From: Flavobacterium bizetiae
Lineage (GTDB): Bacteria > Bacteroidota > Bacteroidia > Flavobacteriales > Flavobacteriaceae
Assembly (NCBI RefSeq): GCF_902804475.1
Contig: NZ_CADCSU010000110.1
Coordinates: 1 to 36,508 of the forward strand
Reading direction: 5' to 3'
Length of the DNA stretch: 36,508 nucleotides
This document shows positions 1 through 8,302 of this stretch, piece by piece. The notes under the pieces are model-generated. The model made no database searches, was not told where the DNA came from, and saw only the letters and a list, made by a program, of their open reading frames with translations. The stretch's first letter is position 1; each line of letters begins with the position of its first letter. The translations under genes were made by a program, and so were the position numbers.

Positions 1-9
1 CATTTACAG

Positions 10-46
10 ACAGATTGAAAATACTTACAAAATTATTTTAATCTGT
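10..46. terminator. Possible hairpin terminator of a gene left of the window
   Basis: ACAGATT (10-16) pairs with AATCTGT (40-46), and the stem can be extended by a G-U and three A-T pairs. There is no GC-rich stem and only a weak A/T tail, so this is a tentative call. It sits before the narK1 promoter and may close whatever gene lies off the left edge. Confidence 0.3.
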
Positions 47-146
47 AAAATCCTCGCCTTTAAAAGAATACTATTGTGTTTTATTTGAACTGCCTGATAA
101 TTAGGTATTTGTTGTTTGTTTTGTAATAAGGACAAGAATGTCTTTT

Positions 147-193
147 AATATGATATATATCATATTTTGTAAGAACCTAACGTTCTAATTTTG
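147..193 (+). promoter_or_regulatory. FNR-like operator plus -7 box of the respiratory nitrate operon
   Basis: AATATGATATATATCATATT (147-166) is a perfect 20-bp palindrome holding TGAT-N4-ATCA, the core expected for FNR-type regulators (E. coli consensus TTGAT-N4-ATCAA). Twenty bases after its 18-bp core (148-165) comes TAATTTTG (186-193), a match to the Bacteroidota -7 box TAnnTTTG. This spacing puts the operator near -41 relative to the likely start, the class II activator position. The porin promoter at 27257-27302 has the same parts at the same spacing. A second small inverted repeat, AGAAC-N5-GTTCT (172-186), lies between them. Confidence 0.7.
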
Positions 194-256
194 CTTTATA
201 ATTGAGGAAGCAAGTACTCATTAATAAATTAAAATTAGATATTTTAATATTTTTAT

Positions 257-1732
257 ATGAATAATCTATCTCAATCTCACAAAATTTTGTTCTTAAATAC
301 GCTGGCTTTTTCAGTGTGTTTTGCGTGTTGGACATTAAATGGAGTTCTGGTTACTTATCTTGTAGATAAAGGAATTTTCAACTGGACAGTAGTTGAAACT
401 GGCTGGTTATTAGGGATTCCTATTCTGTCAGGTTCTATTTTTAGACTTCCCATTGGTATTTTAACAGATAAATATGGTGGTAAAATTATATTTTCTGTCT
501 TATTGTTATTATGCTCCATTCCGCTTTTTCTTCTTCCATTTGCTACTTCTTTTTGGAGTTTTGCCATTCTAAGTTTTTTCTTCGGATTGGTAGGAACAAG
601 TTTTGCTGTTGGAATTGGATATACTTCAATTTGGTATCCTAAAAATTGGCAGGGAAGAGCCTTAGGTATTTTTGGAATGGGAAATGCAGGTGCTGCGATT
701 ACAACTTTTATTGCGCCCACTTTACTAAATAAATTCTCAGAAACAGATCCGGTAAACGGATGGAAAATGTTACCCATTATTTATGCTGCCGTATTAGTAT
801 TTGTAGGAATAATTTTTATTTTTTTTGCTAAAAATAAAGTCAATCCGGAAGTTTCAAAAACTATGGGAGAATTGATGTCTCCTCTTAAAAATGTTAGAGT
901 CTGGAGATTTGGAGCCTACTATTTTTTAGTTTTTGGATGTTTTGTGGCCTACTCACAATGGCTGGTACCAAATTTCATGAACGTTTATCATACTTCATTA
1001 GTAATGGGAGGAATGTTTGCCACCATGTTTAGTTTACCATCAGGAGTTGTTAGGGCATTTGGAGGTTATCTGTCAGATAAGTTCGGGGCAAGAAAAGTGA
1101 TGTATTGGGTGCTGGGTTCCTCTATAGTAATTAGTTTTTTACTAATGTTTCCAAAAATGGAAATCTTTACTGCCGGACCTGGAGTTCTGGCCACTAGTAA
1201 TGGAGTCGTGACCGAAATTTCTGCAGATGCAATAGTGGTTAATGGCAAAGTGCATAAAATCAATCAAAAAGAAGTCTCGGAAGATCATGAAACCGCAATT
1301 TTCCCAGTGAAAAATTCCTGGCAGGAAATTGTTGTCAAACAAAATCAGGAAGTAAAAAAGAAAGAATTATTAGCTCAGGGTATCACACAAATTAAGTTTA
1401 GCGCTAATCTTTGGGTTTACGTGATCTTAGTAATTCTTATTGGTATTTCCTGGGGAATTGGTAAAGCTGCTGTTTATAAGCATATACCGGAATATTTTCC
1501 TAATGAAGTGGGAGTAGTAGGAGGAATGGTAGGTTTAATTGGTGGTTTGGGCGGATTCATTGGCCCTATCATCTTTGGTTACTTACTTAATTATACTGGA
1601 CTCTGGACCAGCTCGTGGATATTTATTTTCGTCATTTCTGTTCTTTGCCTGCTTTGGATGCATCGAACAATTATAAATGTAATGCGAACAAAATCTCCAA
1701 ATTTTAACAGACATATAGAAGACAATCATTAA
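257..1732 (+). CDS. narK1: NarK1-type (type I) MFS nitrate transporter with periplasmic insert
   Basis: Twelve-helix major facilitator of the nitrate/nitrite porter family, 491 residues. Arg63 in TM2 (FRLPIGILTDKYGG) and Arg266 in TM8 (VRAFGGYLSDKFG) correspond to the substrate arginines of NarK. The glycine-rich nitrate signatures are in TM5 (GIFGMGNAGAA) and TM11 (GGMVGLIGGLGG). It resembles NasA/NarK1 proteins, which are thought to import nitrate with protons. An insert of about 80 residues (301-384) between TM9 and TM10, which should face the periplasm, contains a segment like a barrel-sandwich (lipoyl/HlyD) hairpin (VVKQNQEVKKKELLAQG). First gene of the operon behind the FNR-like promoter; 28 bp from the next gene. 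A close paralogue is at 27333-28811. Family certain; direction of transport inferred. Confidence 0.9.
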   Translation: MNNLSQSHKILFLNTLAFSVCFACWTLNGVLVTYLVDKGIFNWTVVETGWLLGIPILSGSIFRLPIGILTDKYGGKIIFSVLLLLCSIPLFLLPFATSFWSFAILSFFFGLVGTSFAVGIGYTSIWYPKNWQGRALGIFGMGNAGAAITTFIAPTLLNKFSETDPVNGWKMLPIIYAAVLVFVGIIFIFFAKNKVNPEVSKTMGELMSPLKNVRVWRFGAYYFLVFGCFVAYSQWLVPNFMNVYHTSLVMGGMFATMFSLPSGVVRAFGGYLSDKFGARKVMYWVLGSSIVISFLLMFPKMEIFTAGPGVLATSNGVVTEISADAIVVNGKVHKINQKEVSEDHETAIFPVKNSWQEIVVKQNQEVKKKELLAQGITQIKFSANLWVYVILVILIGISWGIGKAAVYKHIPEYFPNEVGVVGGMVGLIGGLGGFIGPIIFGYLLNYTGLWTSSWIFIFVISVLCLLWMHRTIINVMRTKSPNFNRHIEDNH

Positions 1733-1760
1733 TAACAAATAATTTAATAAATATACAAAT

Positions 1761-3353
1761 ATGAAAACTTGGTTAGACAAATGGGACCCAGAAGATGATG
1801 CATTTTGGAGTTCTGGCGGAAGTAAAATTGCCTGGAAAACATTAACAATAACAACTATAACATTACTACTATCATTTGCCTCCTGGTTTATGATGAGTGT
1901 AATAGCCGTAAAATTGCCCGGATTAGGATTTAATTTTTCTAAAGATCAGCTTTTTTGGTTAACAGCAATCCCTGGTTTATCAGCAGGTTTTCTAAGAATT
2001 ATACACACTTTTATTTTACCAATTTTTGGTACACGACATGTAGTTTCTTTTGCTACAGCAATTAAATTAATTCCTGTAATTGGGATTGGTTTCGCAGTGA
2101 TGGATGTAAATACTCCGTTTTGGGTATTCGCAGTTTTAGCTTTTACAACTGGTTTTGGTGGAGGTGATTTCTCTTCTTACATGCCAAGTACAAGTTTATT
2201 CTTCCCTAAAAGACTTAAAGGTACTGCCCTTGGAATTCAGGCCGGAATTGGAAATTTTGGTGTTTCTGTAGCTCAGTTTGTTACCCCACTTGTTCTTAGT
2301 GTTGGGATTTATGGAGCAGCATCGGTTTTTACAAGTATCGATCCTAAAGAAACAGTAGCTGTTTTTCAGAATGCAAGTATAGAAAAACAAAAAGAAGTTT
2401 TCTCTGCTCTTAATGCTGAGGTACAAACTAAGATTTTATCAAACGTAAAGAAAAATGTAATTGATTCTGTTACTACATCTATACAATCTGATGATAAAGT
2501 TGTTCTGTTTACTTCATTGCCGGTAAAAGCCAAAGCTAAAGCGATTGCAAATGCAAACCCAAAAATGGCTGAGAAAATTTTAAATGATCTTAAGCCGGGT
2601 AATACCGCAGTTAAAAATCAGGAAATATACCTACAGTCAGCTGCATTCTGGTATGCTCCTTTCTTAATTATATTATCTATTATAAGTTGGTTCTACTTAA
2701 GAAGTATTCCAATGAAAGCTTCTATTAAAGAACAAATGGATATTTTCTCTAATAAACATACGTGGTATTGTACCATTACTTATGTAATGACTTTTGGAAC
2801 ATTTGCAGGTTTATCTGCAGCTTTCCCTTTAATGATTAAGTTTTTATACGGAGATTTCCCTAATGCACCTGATCCTTTAGTATATGCATTCTACGGTCCG
2901 CTTATTGGATCTGCAAGTAGAATTGCTTTTGGTTTTGTGGCTGATAAAGTAGGAGGTGCAATTCTTACTACAATTACTGGTTTAGGAATTTTAGGAGGTT
3001 CAATTATACTGGTAACACAAGGATTAGTAGCGCCAACAAGTATGGAGCAGTTTCCTATGTTTGTAACCGTAATTTTAGCAATGTTCTTCTTTACAGGAAT
3101 TGGAAATGCAGGTACTTTTAGACAATACCCAATTATTTTTGCTGAAAACCAACGTCAGGCAGCCGGAGTTATCGGTTGGACAGCTGCAATTGCTGCATTT
3201 GGACCATTTATCTTTTCTAAATTAATTGGAAATAATCTTTCTGCTAATGGTACTGTAAATCAATTCTTTATTGGTGTTGCTTTTTTTGCTATATTAGCTA
3301 CAGGTATCAATTGGTGGTTCTATAATCGTAAAGGTTGTGAGAAACCAAGTTAA
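1761..3353 (+). CDS. narK2: NarK2-type (type II) nitrate/nitrite antiporter with helical insert
   Basis: A second nitrate/nitrite porter, 530 residues and clearly different from narK1. The C-terminal half (TWYCTITYVMTFGTFAGLSA, then GIGNAGTFRQYP) resembles E. coli NarK, the nitrate-in/nitrite-out exchanger. Substrate arginines are Arg79 (TM2) and Arg387 (TM8). Between TM5 and TM6, on the predicted periplasmic side, lies an insert of about 105 residues (188-292) rich in amphipathic helices with two similar units (ALNAEVQTKILSNV and ANANPKMAEKIL), faintly like the N-terminal repeats of MgtE. The tandem narK1-narK2 order recalls the fused NarK of Paracoccus. As an antiporter beside a cytoplasmic reductase, it would remove the nitrite formed. 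Family sure, exchange mode inferred. Confidence 0.88.
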   Translation: MKTWLDKWDPEDDAFWSSGGSKIAWKTLTITTITLLLSFASWFMMSVIAVKLPGLGFNFSKDQLFWLTAIPGLSAGFLRIIHTFILPIFGTRHVVSFATAIKLIPVIGIGFAVMDVNTPFWVFAVLAFTTGFGGGDFSSYMPSTSLFFPKRLKGTALGIQAGIGNFGVSVAQFVTPLVLSVGIYGAASVFTSIDPKETVAVFQNASIEKQKEVFSALNAEVQTKILSNVKKNVIDSVTTSIQSDDKVVLFTSLPVKAKAKAIANANPKMAEKILNDLKPGNTAVKNQEIYLQSAAFWYAPFLIILSIISWFYLRSIPMKASIKEQMDIFSNKHTWYCTITYVMTFGTFAGLSAAFPLMIKFLYGDFPNAPDPLVYAFYGPLIGSASRIAFGFVADKVGGAILTTITGLGILGGSIILVTQGLVAPTSMEQFPMFVTVILAMFFFTGIGNAGTFRQYPIIFAENQRQAAGVIGWTAAIAAFGPFIFSKLIGNNLSANGTVNQFFIGVAFFAILATGINWWFYNRKGCEKPS

Positions 3354-3380
3354 AAAGTAATCATTAAATTAAAATTAAGG

Positions 3381-4433
3381 ATGAAAAATAAAACGTTTAA
3401 TACCAAAGCCTTACTTATTGCAACTCTTGTATCCGTACTCACTATAGTACTAGTATTTTACGGATCGAGACAATTGCAAAATTTTGATGCTGCTCTTGTA
3501 ACCTACTTGTTTGGGACAGTATTCGCTTTTTTCGGAATTGTATACCGATATTCAGTTTGGTTGCAGCGTCCGCCAACGTGGATGTATTTCAAGCGTAGTA
3601 TAAAATTTCTATTTACGGGAAAAATATTTTCTCATATGTGGTTTTTAGGTAAAGAAACGGTTGAAAACGTTGTAATTCAAAAGTTCATTTATCCTAGAAG
3701 TAAATACCGTTGGGCAGCTCACTTTTGCATTGCATTAGGATGCTTATCTGCTTTTGCAATAACAATCCCGCTTACGTTTGGATGGATCCACTTTACATTG
3801 GCAGAAAACTCAATATCGGTTTATGAAGCTCATTTTTTTGGGTTTAAAATGATGGATTTCGAAATTGGATCTGTGATGGCATTCTTGATTTTTCACGCAT
3901 TAAACTGGTCTTCATGGTTAGTTATTATTGGATCTGTTTATTATTTGCGAAGAAGATTAACTAACCCTGGACTAATTGCAACTCAAACTTTCGAAGGAGA
4001 TTTATTACCGCTTATATTATTGATTGCGATATCAGTTACAGGATTGTGTCTTACATATTCTTATCAGTTTATGAAAGGATTTGCTTTTGATTTTCTTGCT
4101 GTTCTTCATGCCGTAACCGTTATTATGTTTTTGATATGGATTCCGTTTGGGAAATTCTTTCACATTATTCAGCGTCCCGCACAGATTGGAGCTCATATTT
4201 ATAAAAAGGAAGGAATGAAAATGGGAATGGCAGTTTGTCCGCATACCGGAGAAGAATTTGCTACCAAACTTCATATTAATGATTTAAAAATTGTTACCAA
4301 GGAATTAGGTTTTGATTTTACACATGAAGACGGTACTTCGCACCTTGATTTAAGTCCGGAAGGAAAAAGATCTCGTTTAGCGAAAGCACACCTAAAAGCA
4401 AGATTAGATAGTGGCGGAAGCTTATTTGGATAA
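3381..4433 (+). CDS. Multi-helix membrane protein, probable b-haem quinol-oxidising subunit
   Basis: 350 residues. A double helix near the N-terminus (about 11-57) is followed by four or more helices between about 110 and 262, then a soluble C-terminal tail of about 85 residues. Histidines placed to bind haem are His114 (WAAHF), His172 (FHALNW), and His243 and His261 on one helix (LHAVTV, FFHIIQRP). This pattern recalls NarI/HdrE-like diheme cytochromes b, and the neighbouring reductase, ferredoxin and Rieske genes support such a role. The expected job is to take electrons from menaquinol and pass them to the ferredoxin subunit. I do not recognise a named family with certainty. Start ATG at 3381 lies 27 bp after narK2, in the same operon. 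Confidence 0.6.
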   Translation: MKNKTFNTKALLIATLVSVLTIVLVFYGSRQLQNFDAALVTYLFGTVFAFFGIVYRYSVWLQRPPTWMYFKRSIKFLFTGKIFSHMWFLGKETVENVVIQKFIYPRSKYRWAAHFCIALGCLSAFAITIPLTFGWIHFTLAENSISVYEAHFFGFKMMDFEIGSVMAFLIFHALNWSSWLVIIGSVYYLRRRLTNPGLIATQTFEGDLLPLILLIAISVTGLCLTYSYQFMKGFAFDFLAVLHAVTVIMFLIWIPFGKFFHIIQRPAQIGAHIYKKEGMKMGMAVCPHTGEEFATKLHINDLKIVTKELGFDFTHEDGTSHLDLSPEGKRSRLAKAHLKARLDSGGSLFG

Positions 4434-4440
4434 AAAAAAG

Positions 4441-4495
4441 AAAGTTTCAGGTTTCAGGTTTCAAATCCACGTTTTGGATGGAAACCTGAAACTTT
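4441..4495 (+). repeat. Perfect 15-bp inverted repeat (large hairpin) inside the operon
   Basis: AAAGTTTCAGGTTTC (4441-4455) pairs exactly with 4481-4495, and an inner ATCCA/TGGAT stem extends the fold. AGGTTTC is directly repeated in the left arm. It fills most of the gap between the membrane subunit and the catalytic subunit. It could attenuate or process the transcript. It is followed by an A-rich leader (CTGAAACAAAAAAAACAAAA) just before the next ATG. Confidence 0.75.
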
Positions 4496-4525
4496 AAAAC
4501 TGAAACAAAAAAAACAAAAATAGAC

Positions 4526-6742
4526 ATGGCAAAATTACCCGTATCAACCGAAAAAATTATTGAAGATTTTGGACCGCATTTAAATTATGCACCAAAAGAT
4601 GGTTACGAAGGTAGAGATGAACCAGATGAGGTAGTAAAAACACATTGTTGTTTTTGCGGAATGCAATGTGGGATTCAATTATTGGTAAAAGAAAATAAAG
4701 TAGTAGGTTTTGAACCATGGATGGAATTTCCTTTTAATGAAGGACGTTTATGTCCAAAAGGAGTTCAGCGTTATCTGCAAAATAACCATCCTGACCGCCT
4801 TTTAAATCCTTTAAAAAGAGTAGAAGGAAAAGGTTTCGAGAAAACTACCTGGGATGAAGCAATGGATAAGACCGTATCTGAAATCAAAAGAATTCAGGAC
4901 AAATATGGGAAACATGCCTTTGCAATGTTATCAGGAGTATCATTAACAAATGAAAAAAGTTATCTGGTAGGAAAGTTTGCCCGCGTTGCCTTAAAAACAA
5001 GAAATCTGGATTATAACGGAAGACTTTGTATGGTAAGCGCCGGGGCCGGAAATAAAAAAGCTTTTGGTCTGGATCGTGCTTCAAACAATTATTCTGATTT
5101 AGAACATGCCGAAGTAATTATCGTTACCGGAGCAAATATTAGTGAAACTTTTCCAACATTAACCCATTGGATCTGGAAAGCCAGAGATCGCGGAGCGAAA
5201 TTAATTGTTATCGATCCAAGAATGATTCCGTTGGCAAGAACAGCAGATATTCACCTGGATATAAAACCGGGAACAGATTCTGCTTTATATGGTGCCATGC
5301 TAAAATATTTGGTAGATCACGATATGCTGGATCATGATTTTATAGATAATTATACTTCAGGTTTTCAGGAAACAATAGATGCTGTAAAAGACAATACGCT
5401 CGAATGGGCTGAGGAAATTACGGGTATCGATAAAGAAAAGATTAAAGCTGCTGCCGAATTATGGGGAAAAGCAAAAACAAGCTTTTTACTTCACGCCCGT
5501 GGTATCGAACAACATTCTAAAGGAGTTGATAATGTGGTAGGCTGTATCAATTTAGTTCTGGCAACAGGAAGACTTGGCAGACCTTATTGTGGATATGCAA
5601 CAATAACCGGACAAGGAAATGGACAGGGAGGTAGAGAGCACGGACATAAGTGTGATCAATTACCTGGAAACAGAGATATTGAAAATCCGGAACACCGTAA
5701 GTACATCTCTGATGTTTGGGGAATCGATGAAAAAGATTTACCGGGAAAAGGCTTATCGGCTTATGAAATTATTGATGCCATTCATAGAGGAGAAATCAAA
5801 GGTTTACTTTCTATATGTTTTAATCCCTTAGTATCATTGCCTAATAATAATTATGTAAGAGAGGCACTTGAAAAATTAGAGTTTTATGTTTGTATTGATT
5901 TCTTTTTGAATGAAACTGCCCGCCATGCAGATATTGTTCTTGCAGGATCTTTACAAGAAGAAGAAGAAGGAACTACAACTTCAGCCGAAGGTCGTGTTAT
6001 TCGAATTCGTCAGGCGGTTACGCCTCCCGGAGATGCAAGAACTGATACTTCTATATTCTTAGAATTAGCTAAAAGATTAGGCGAAGAAGATAAGTTTACA
6101 TACGAAAATAGCGAAGCGATATTTAATGAGCTACGTGTTGCTTCTAACGGAGGAACAGCCAATTATTTTGGTATTTCTTATAAAAAGATAGAAGATAATA
6201 TGGGCGTTTTCTGGCCTTGTCCTACAGATGATCACCCGGGAACACCAAGATTATGGGAAGATAAAGTATTTTGTACTCCAGATAAAAAAGCACATTTTAA
6301 TCCCGCTCCTTACAGATTACCTAGTGAGGTTACAGATGATGAATATCCGATAACCCTTACTACAGGACGTGTTGTTTCTCAATATTTGAGCGGAACACAA
6401 ACCCGAAGAATTGGTAAACTGGTAGATCAGTTTCCTGAACCAATGGTAGAAATTCATCCGGAACTTGCTGCCCAGTACGGCATCAAGCAACGAGAGCTGA
6501 TAAAAGTTGTAACCCGAAGAGGGGAAGGACTTTTTCCTGCCAATATTGTTGAAACAATTAGAAAAGATACTGTCTTTATTCCTTATCACTGGCCAGGAAT
6601 GAAATCAGCAAATCAATTAACGATTGGAACTTTAGATCCGGTTTCAAAAATGCCCGAGTTTAAAGTTTGTGCGTGTGAACTATATCCACAAGGAACAATA
6701 GCACCGCCATCAAGTGAATCTGAAGCTTATGCAAGTGTTTAA
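4526..6742 (+). CDS. Molybdopterin oxidoreductase, candidate respiratory nitrate reductase catalytic subunit
   Basis: 738 residues of the Mo-bisPGD (DMSO reductase) superfamily, closest in motif to NapA/NarB/NasC nitrate reductases. An N-terminal [4Fe-4S] site is formed by Cys41, Cys44, Cys48 and Cys76. Cys168 in NGRLCMVSAG is the expected Mo ligand. GQGNGQGGREHGHKCDQLPG, near the middle, is the cofactor-binding stretch also seen in assimilatory enzymes. The C-terminal MopB-binding barrel starts near TLTTGRVVSQYLSGTQTRR. There is no twin-arginine signal, so the protein should act in the cytoplasm. There is also no NAD(P)H or FAD module, unlike the fusion enzyme at 18918-22436, so it must take electrons from the adjacent ferredoxin and membrane genes. 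Substrate is inferred from the two upstream nitrate porters. A formate-dehydrogenase-like activity is less likely because the active-site context is nitrate-reductase-like. Confidence 0.8.
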   Translation: MAKLPVSTEKIIEDFGPHLNYAPKDGYEGRDEPDEVVKTHCCFCGMQCGIQLLVKENKVVGFEPWMEFPFNEGRLCPKGVQRYLQNNHPDRLLNPLKRVEGKGFEKTTWDEAMDKTVSEIKRIQDKYGKHAFAMLSGVSLTNEKSYLVGKFARVALKTRNLDYNGRLCMVSAGAGNKKAFGLDRASNNYSDLEHAEVIIVTGANISETFPTLTHWIWKARDRGAKLIVIDPRMIPLARTADIHLDIKPGTDSALYGAMLKYLVDHDMLDHDFIDNYTSGFQETIDAVKDNTLEWAEEITGIDKEKIKAAAELWGKAKTSFLLHARGIEQHSKGVDNVVGCINLVLATGRLGRPYCGYATITGQGNGQGGREHGHKCDQLPGNRDIENPEHRKYISDVWGIDEKDLPGKGLSAYEIIDAIHRGEIKGLLSICFNPLVSLPNNNYVREALEKLEFYVCIDFFLNETARHADIVLAGSLQEEEEGTTTSAEGRVIRIRQAVTPPGDARTDTSIFLELAKRLGEEDKFTYENSEAIFNELRVASNGGTANYFGISYKKIEDNMGVFWPCPTDDHPGTPRLWEDKVFCTPDKKAHFNPAPYRLPSEVTDDEYPITLTTGRVVSQYLSGTQTRRIGKLVDQFPEPMVEIHPELAAQYGIKQRELIKVVTRRGEGLFPANIVETIRKDTVFIPYHWPGMKSANQLTIGTLDPVSKMPEFKVCACELYPQGTIAPPSSESEAYASV

Positions 6743-6760
6743 TCTATAAAAAAAGCCACG

Positions 6761-7330
6761 ATGAATTTAACTAATTTCAATAAAAACGAAGAGTTTTTTG
6801 TAGATCTGCAACGTTGTATCGGTTGCAAAGCTTGTGAAATGGCTTGTGCCGAATGTGAAACAAATGGACAGGAATCATTAATAAGCGTGAATTATGTAGA
6901 ACGTTCTTCAACAATTCAGACTACTGTACAAGTTTGTATGCATTGTGAAGATCCTGTTTGTGCGAATGTTTGTCCTGCTGATGCTATTTCTCAGGACGAA
7001 TTTGGCGTAGTTCATACCGCAAATACAGAAAGATGTATTGGATGTTCAAATTGTGTAATGGCATGTCCGTTTGGAGTTCCTAAAAAAATGGAAGAGTACG
7101 ATTTGATGATGAAATGTACCATGTGTTACGACAGAACGAGTGTAGGTAAAAAACCGATGTGTGCAACTGTTTGTCCTAGTGGTGCATTGTTCTACGGAAC
7201 AAGAGCTGAAATCGAAGAAATGAGACCAAATAGTTCCCCAATCAATACATTTATTTTTGGTAAAGAAGTAGTAAACACCAAAGTAAATATTATGATGCCT
7301 AAGGGAAGTAAAGAATTAAGAATATATTAA
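6761..7330 (+). CDS. Four-cluster ferredoxin subunit (DmsB/NrfC/PhsB-like)
   Basis: 189 residues carrying sixteen cysteines arranged for four [4Fe-4S] clusters: Cys19/22/25/29, Cys59/62/67/71, Cys92/95/98/102 and Cys119/122/134/138. This is the layout of electron-transfer subunits that sit beside molybdopterin enzymes. No signal peptide is present, which fits a cytoplasmic complex. It starts 18 bp after the catalytic gene and 10 bp before the Rieske gene. It should carry electrons from the membrane subunit to the N-terminal cluster of the 738-residue reductase. Confidence 0.88.
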   Translation: MNLTNFNKNEEFFVDLQRCIGCKACEMACAECETNGQESLISVNYVERSSTIQTTVQVCMHCEDPVCANVCPADAISQDEFGVVHTANTERCIGCSNCVMACPFGVPKKMEEYDLMMKCTMCYDRTSVGKKPMCATVCPSGALFYGTRAEIEEMRPNSSPINTFIFGKEVVNTKVNIMMPKGSKELRIY

Positions 7331-7340
7331 ATCTATATCC

Positions 7341-7853
7341 ATGTCAAAAGAAGATAATTTAAATGAAAACTGGAAAAAAGATTTCCCAATAAAAAAACTG
7401 GAATCCACTCAGGTAAGCCGTCGTGATTTTGCGAAGTTCCTGACTTTTGTTTCCGGAGGATTAATGGTAGGAAGCGGATTCGTAGCTGCCAAATCTTATT
7501 TAATGCCAAAAGAAGGTGTTCAGGGAGAACATTTTATTTGCAATAAAGACGAAGTTCCGGTAGGAGGAACAAGAGGATTCGTCATCGAAGGAAGTACAAT
7601 TCCATATATATTGATTCATTTAGAAAGTGGAGATTTCAGGGCTTATGAGCAAAAATGTACACATCTTTCCTGTTCTGTATTTTACAAACCCGGAACCGGA
7701 ATTATTCACTGTCCATGTCACGAAGGTTCATTCGATGCCATGACGGGAGATGTATTGGCGGGACCTCCACCAAGAGCTTTGCCTCAGTTAGAAGTGTTTT
7801 TTAAAGACAATGCCGTTTACGTAAAAGCAATGGTAGAGAACAAAGACGCTTAG
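7341..7853 (+). CDS. Tat-anchored Rieske [2Fe-2S] protein, bc1/b6f-like
   Basis: 170 residues. SRRDFAKFLTFVSGG (26-40) is a twin-arginine signal/anchor, so the folded domain should sit on the periplasmic face. Cluster ligands are Cys106 and His108 (CTHLSC), and Cys124 and His127 (CPCH). Cys111 and Cys126 match the disulfide that marks high-potential Rieske proteins of bc complexes. The proline loop GPPPRALPQ follows. Its presence next to a cytoplasmic reductase is odd, because the two would be on opposite sides of the membrane unless the b-type subunit links them. It belongs to the same operon (24 bp to the next gene). Confidence 0.88.
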   Translation: MSKEDNLNENWKKDFPIKKLESTQVSRRDFAKFLTFVSGGLMVGSGFVAAKSYLMPKEGVQGEHFICNKDEVPVGGTRGFVIEGSTIPYILIHLESGDFRAYEQKCTHLSCSVFYKPGTGIIHCPCHEGSFDAMTGDVLAGPPPRALPQLEVFFKDNAVYVKAMVENKDA

Positions 7854-7876
7854 TTTTAACCCTAAATTAGATACTT

Positions 7877-8134
7877 ATGAGTACTTTTAGAAGAAGTCAG
7901 AATCGCGCCAATCCTAATAAACTTAATATTATACTGTCTACGCTTATTTGCGTTTTAATTTTAAATGTAAGTATACAAATTTGGTTATTATATGCAGCCC
8001 TTAATAATGCATTAGACAATAATAGAGAAATACTGGTGCCTGCTTTTATTGCTTCTGCTGTTTTATTTTTTATTGGATTTGCATGGTTGTATTATTTACC
8101 AAGCGGAAATTTCAGGAGAAAAATAGTGAAGTAA
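7877..8134 (+). CDS. Small two-helix membrane protein of the nitrate reductase operon
   Basis: 85 residues with a basic N-terminus, two membrane helices (about 17-41 and 54-74) and a short basic tail. No catalytic or metal-binding motif is visible. It is the last gene of the run that starts at narK1, 24 bp after the Rieske gene, so a structural or assembly role in that complex is plausible. I cannot assign a function. No clear terminator follows; 8135-8243 is A/T-rich without a strong hairpin. Confidence 0.7.
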   Translation: MSTFRRSQNRANPNKLNIILSTLICVLILNVSIQIWLLYAALNNALDNNREILVPAFIASAVLFFIGFAWLYYLPSGNFRRKIVK

Positions 8135-8243
8135 AATTTATTAAACAGAACAATAAGCTATTTGTCGTTTTTTCTGGAACTATATGAAGAATTAAGCTTA
8201 AATTTATATTCTTTTAAAATTTTAGATAATTAATAATTTAAAC

Positions 8244-8265
8244 TAAGTAAAAATACTTATATTTG
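8244..8265 (+). promoter_or_regulatory. moeA promoter: TAAGT-N6-ACTTA operator overlapping a -7 box
   Basis: TAAGTAAAAATACTTA (8244-8259) is an imperfect palindrome whose last two bases begin TATATTTG (8258-8265), a TAnnTTTG -7 box. The same two-base overlap is seen at nirB and at the nasC-like fusion. It separates the molybdenum-cofactor run from the upstream operon and supports the moeA start at 8303. Confidence 0.65.
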
Positions 8266-8302
8266 TAATAAGTATTTTTTGCTTATATACACAATAGCAA
8301 CC

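Noticed and set aside
4526..4640. Tat signal on the respiratory reductase subunit
   Set aside because: No twin arginine or hydrophobic stretch precedes the first cluster cysteine.
8135..8243. Terminator after the two-helix membrane gene
   Set aside because: Only a weak AAGCTT-centred palindrome is present, with no stable stem or T run.
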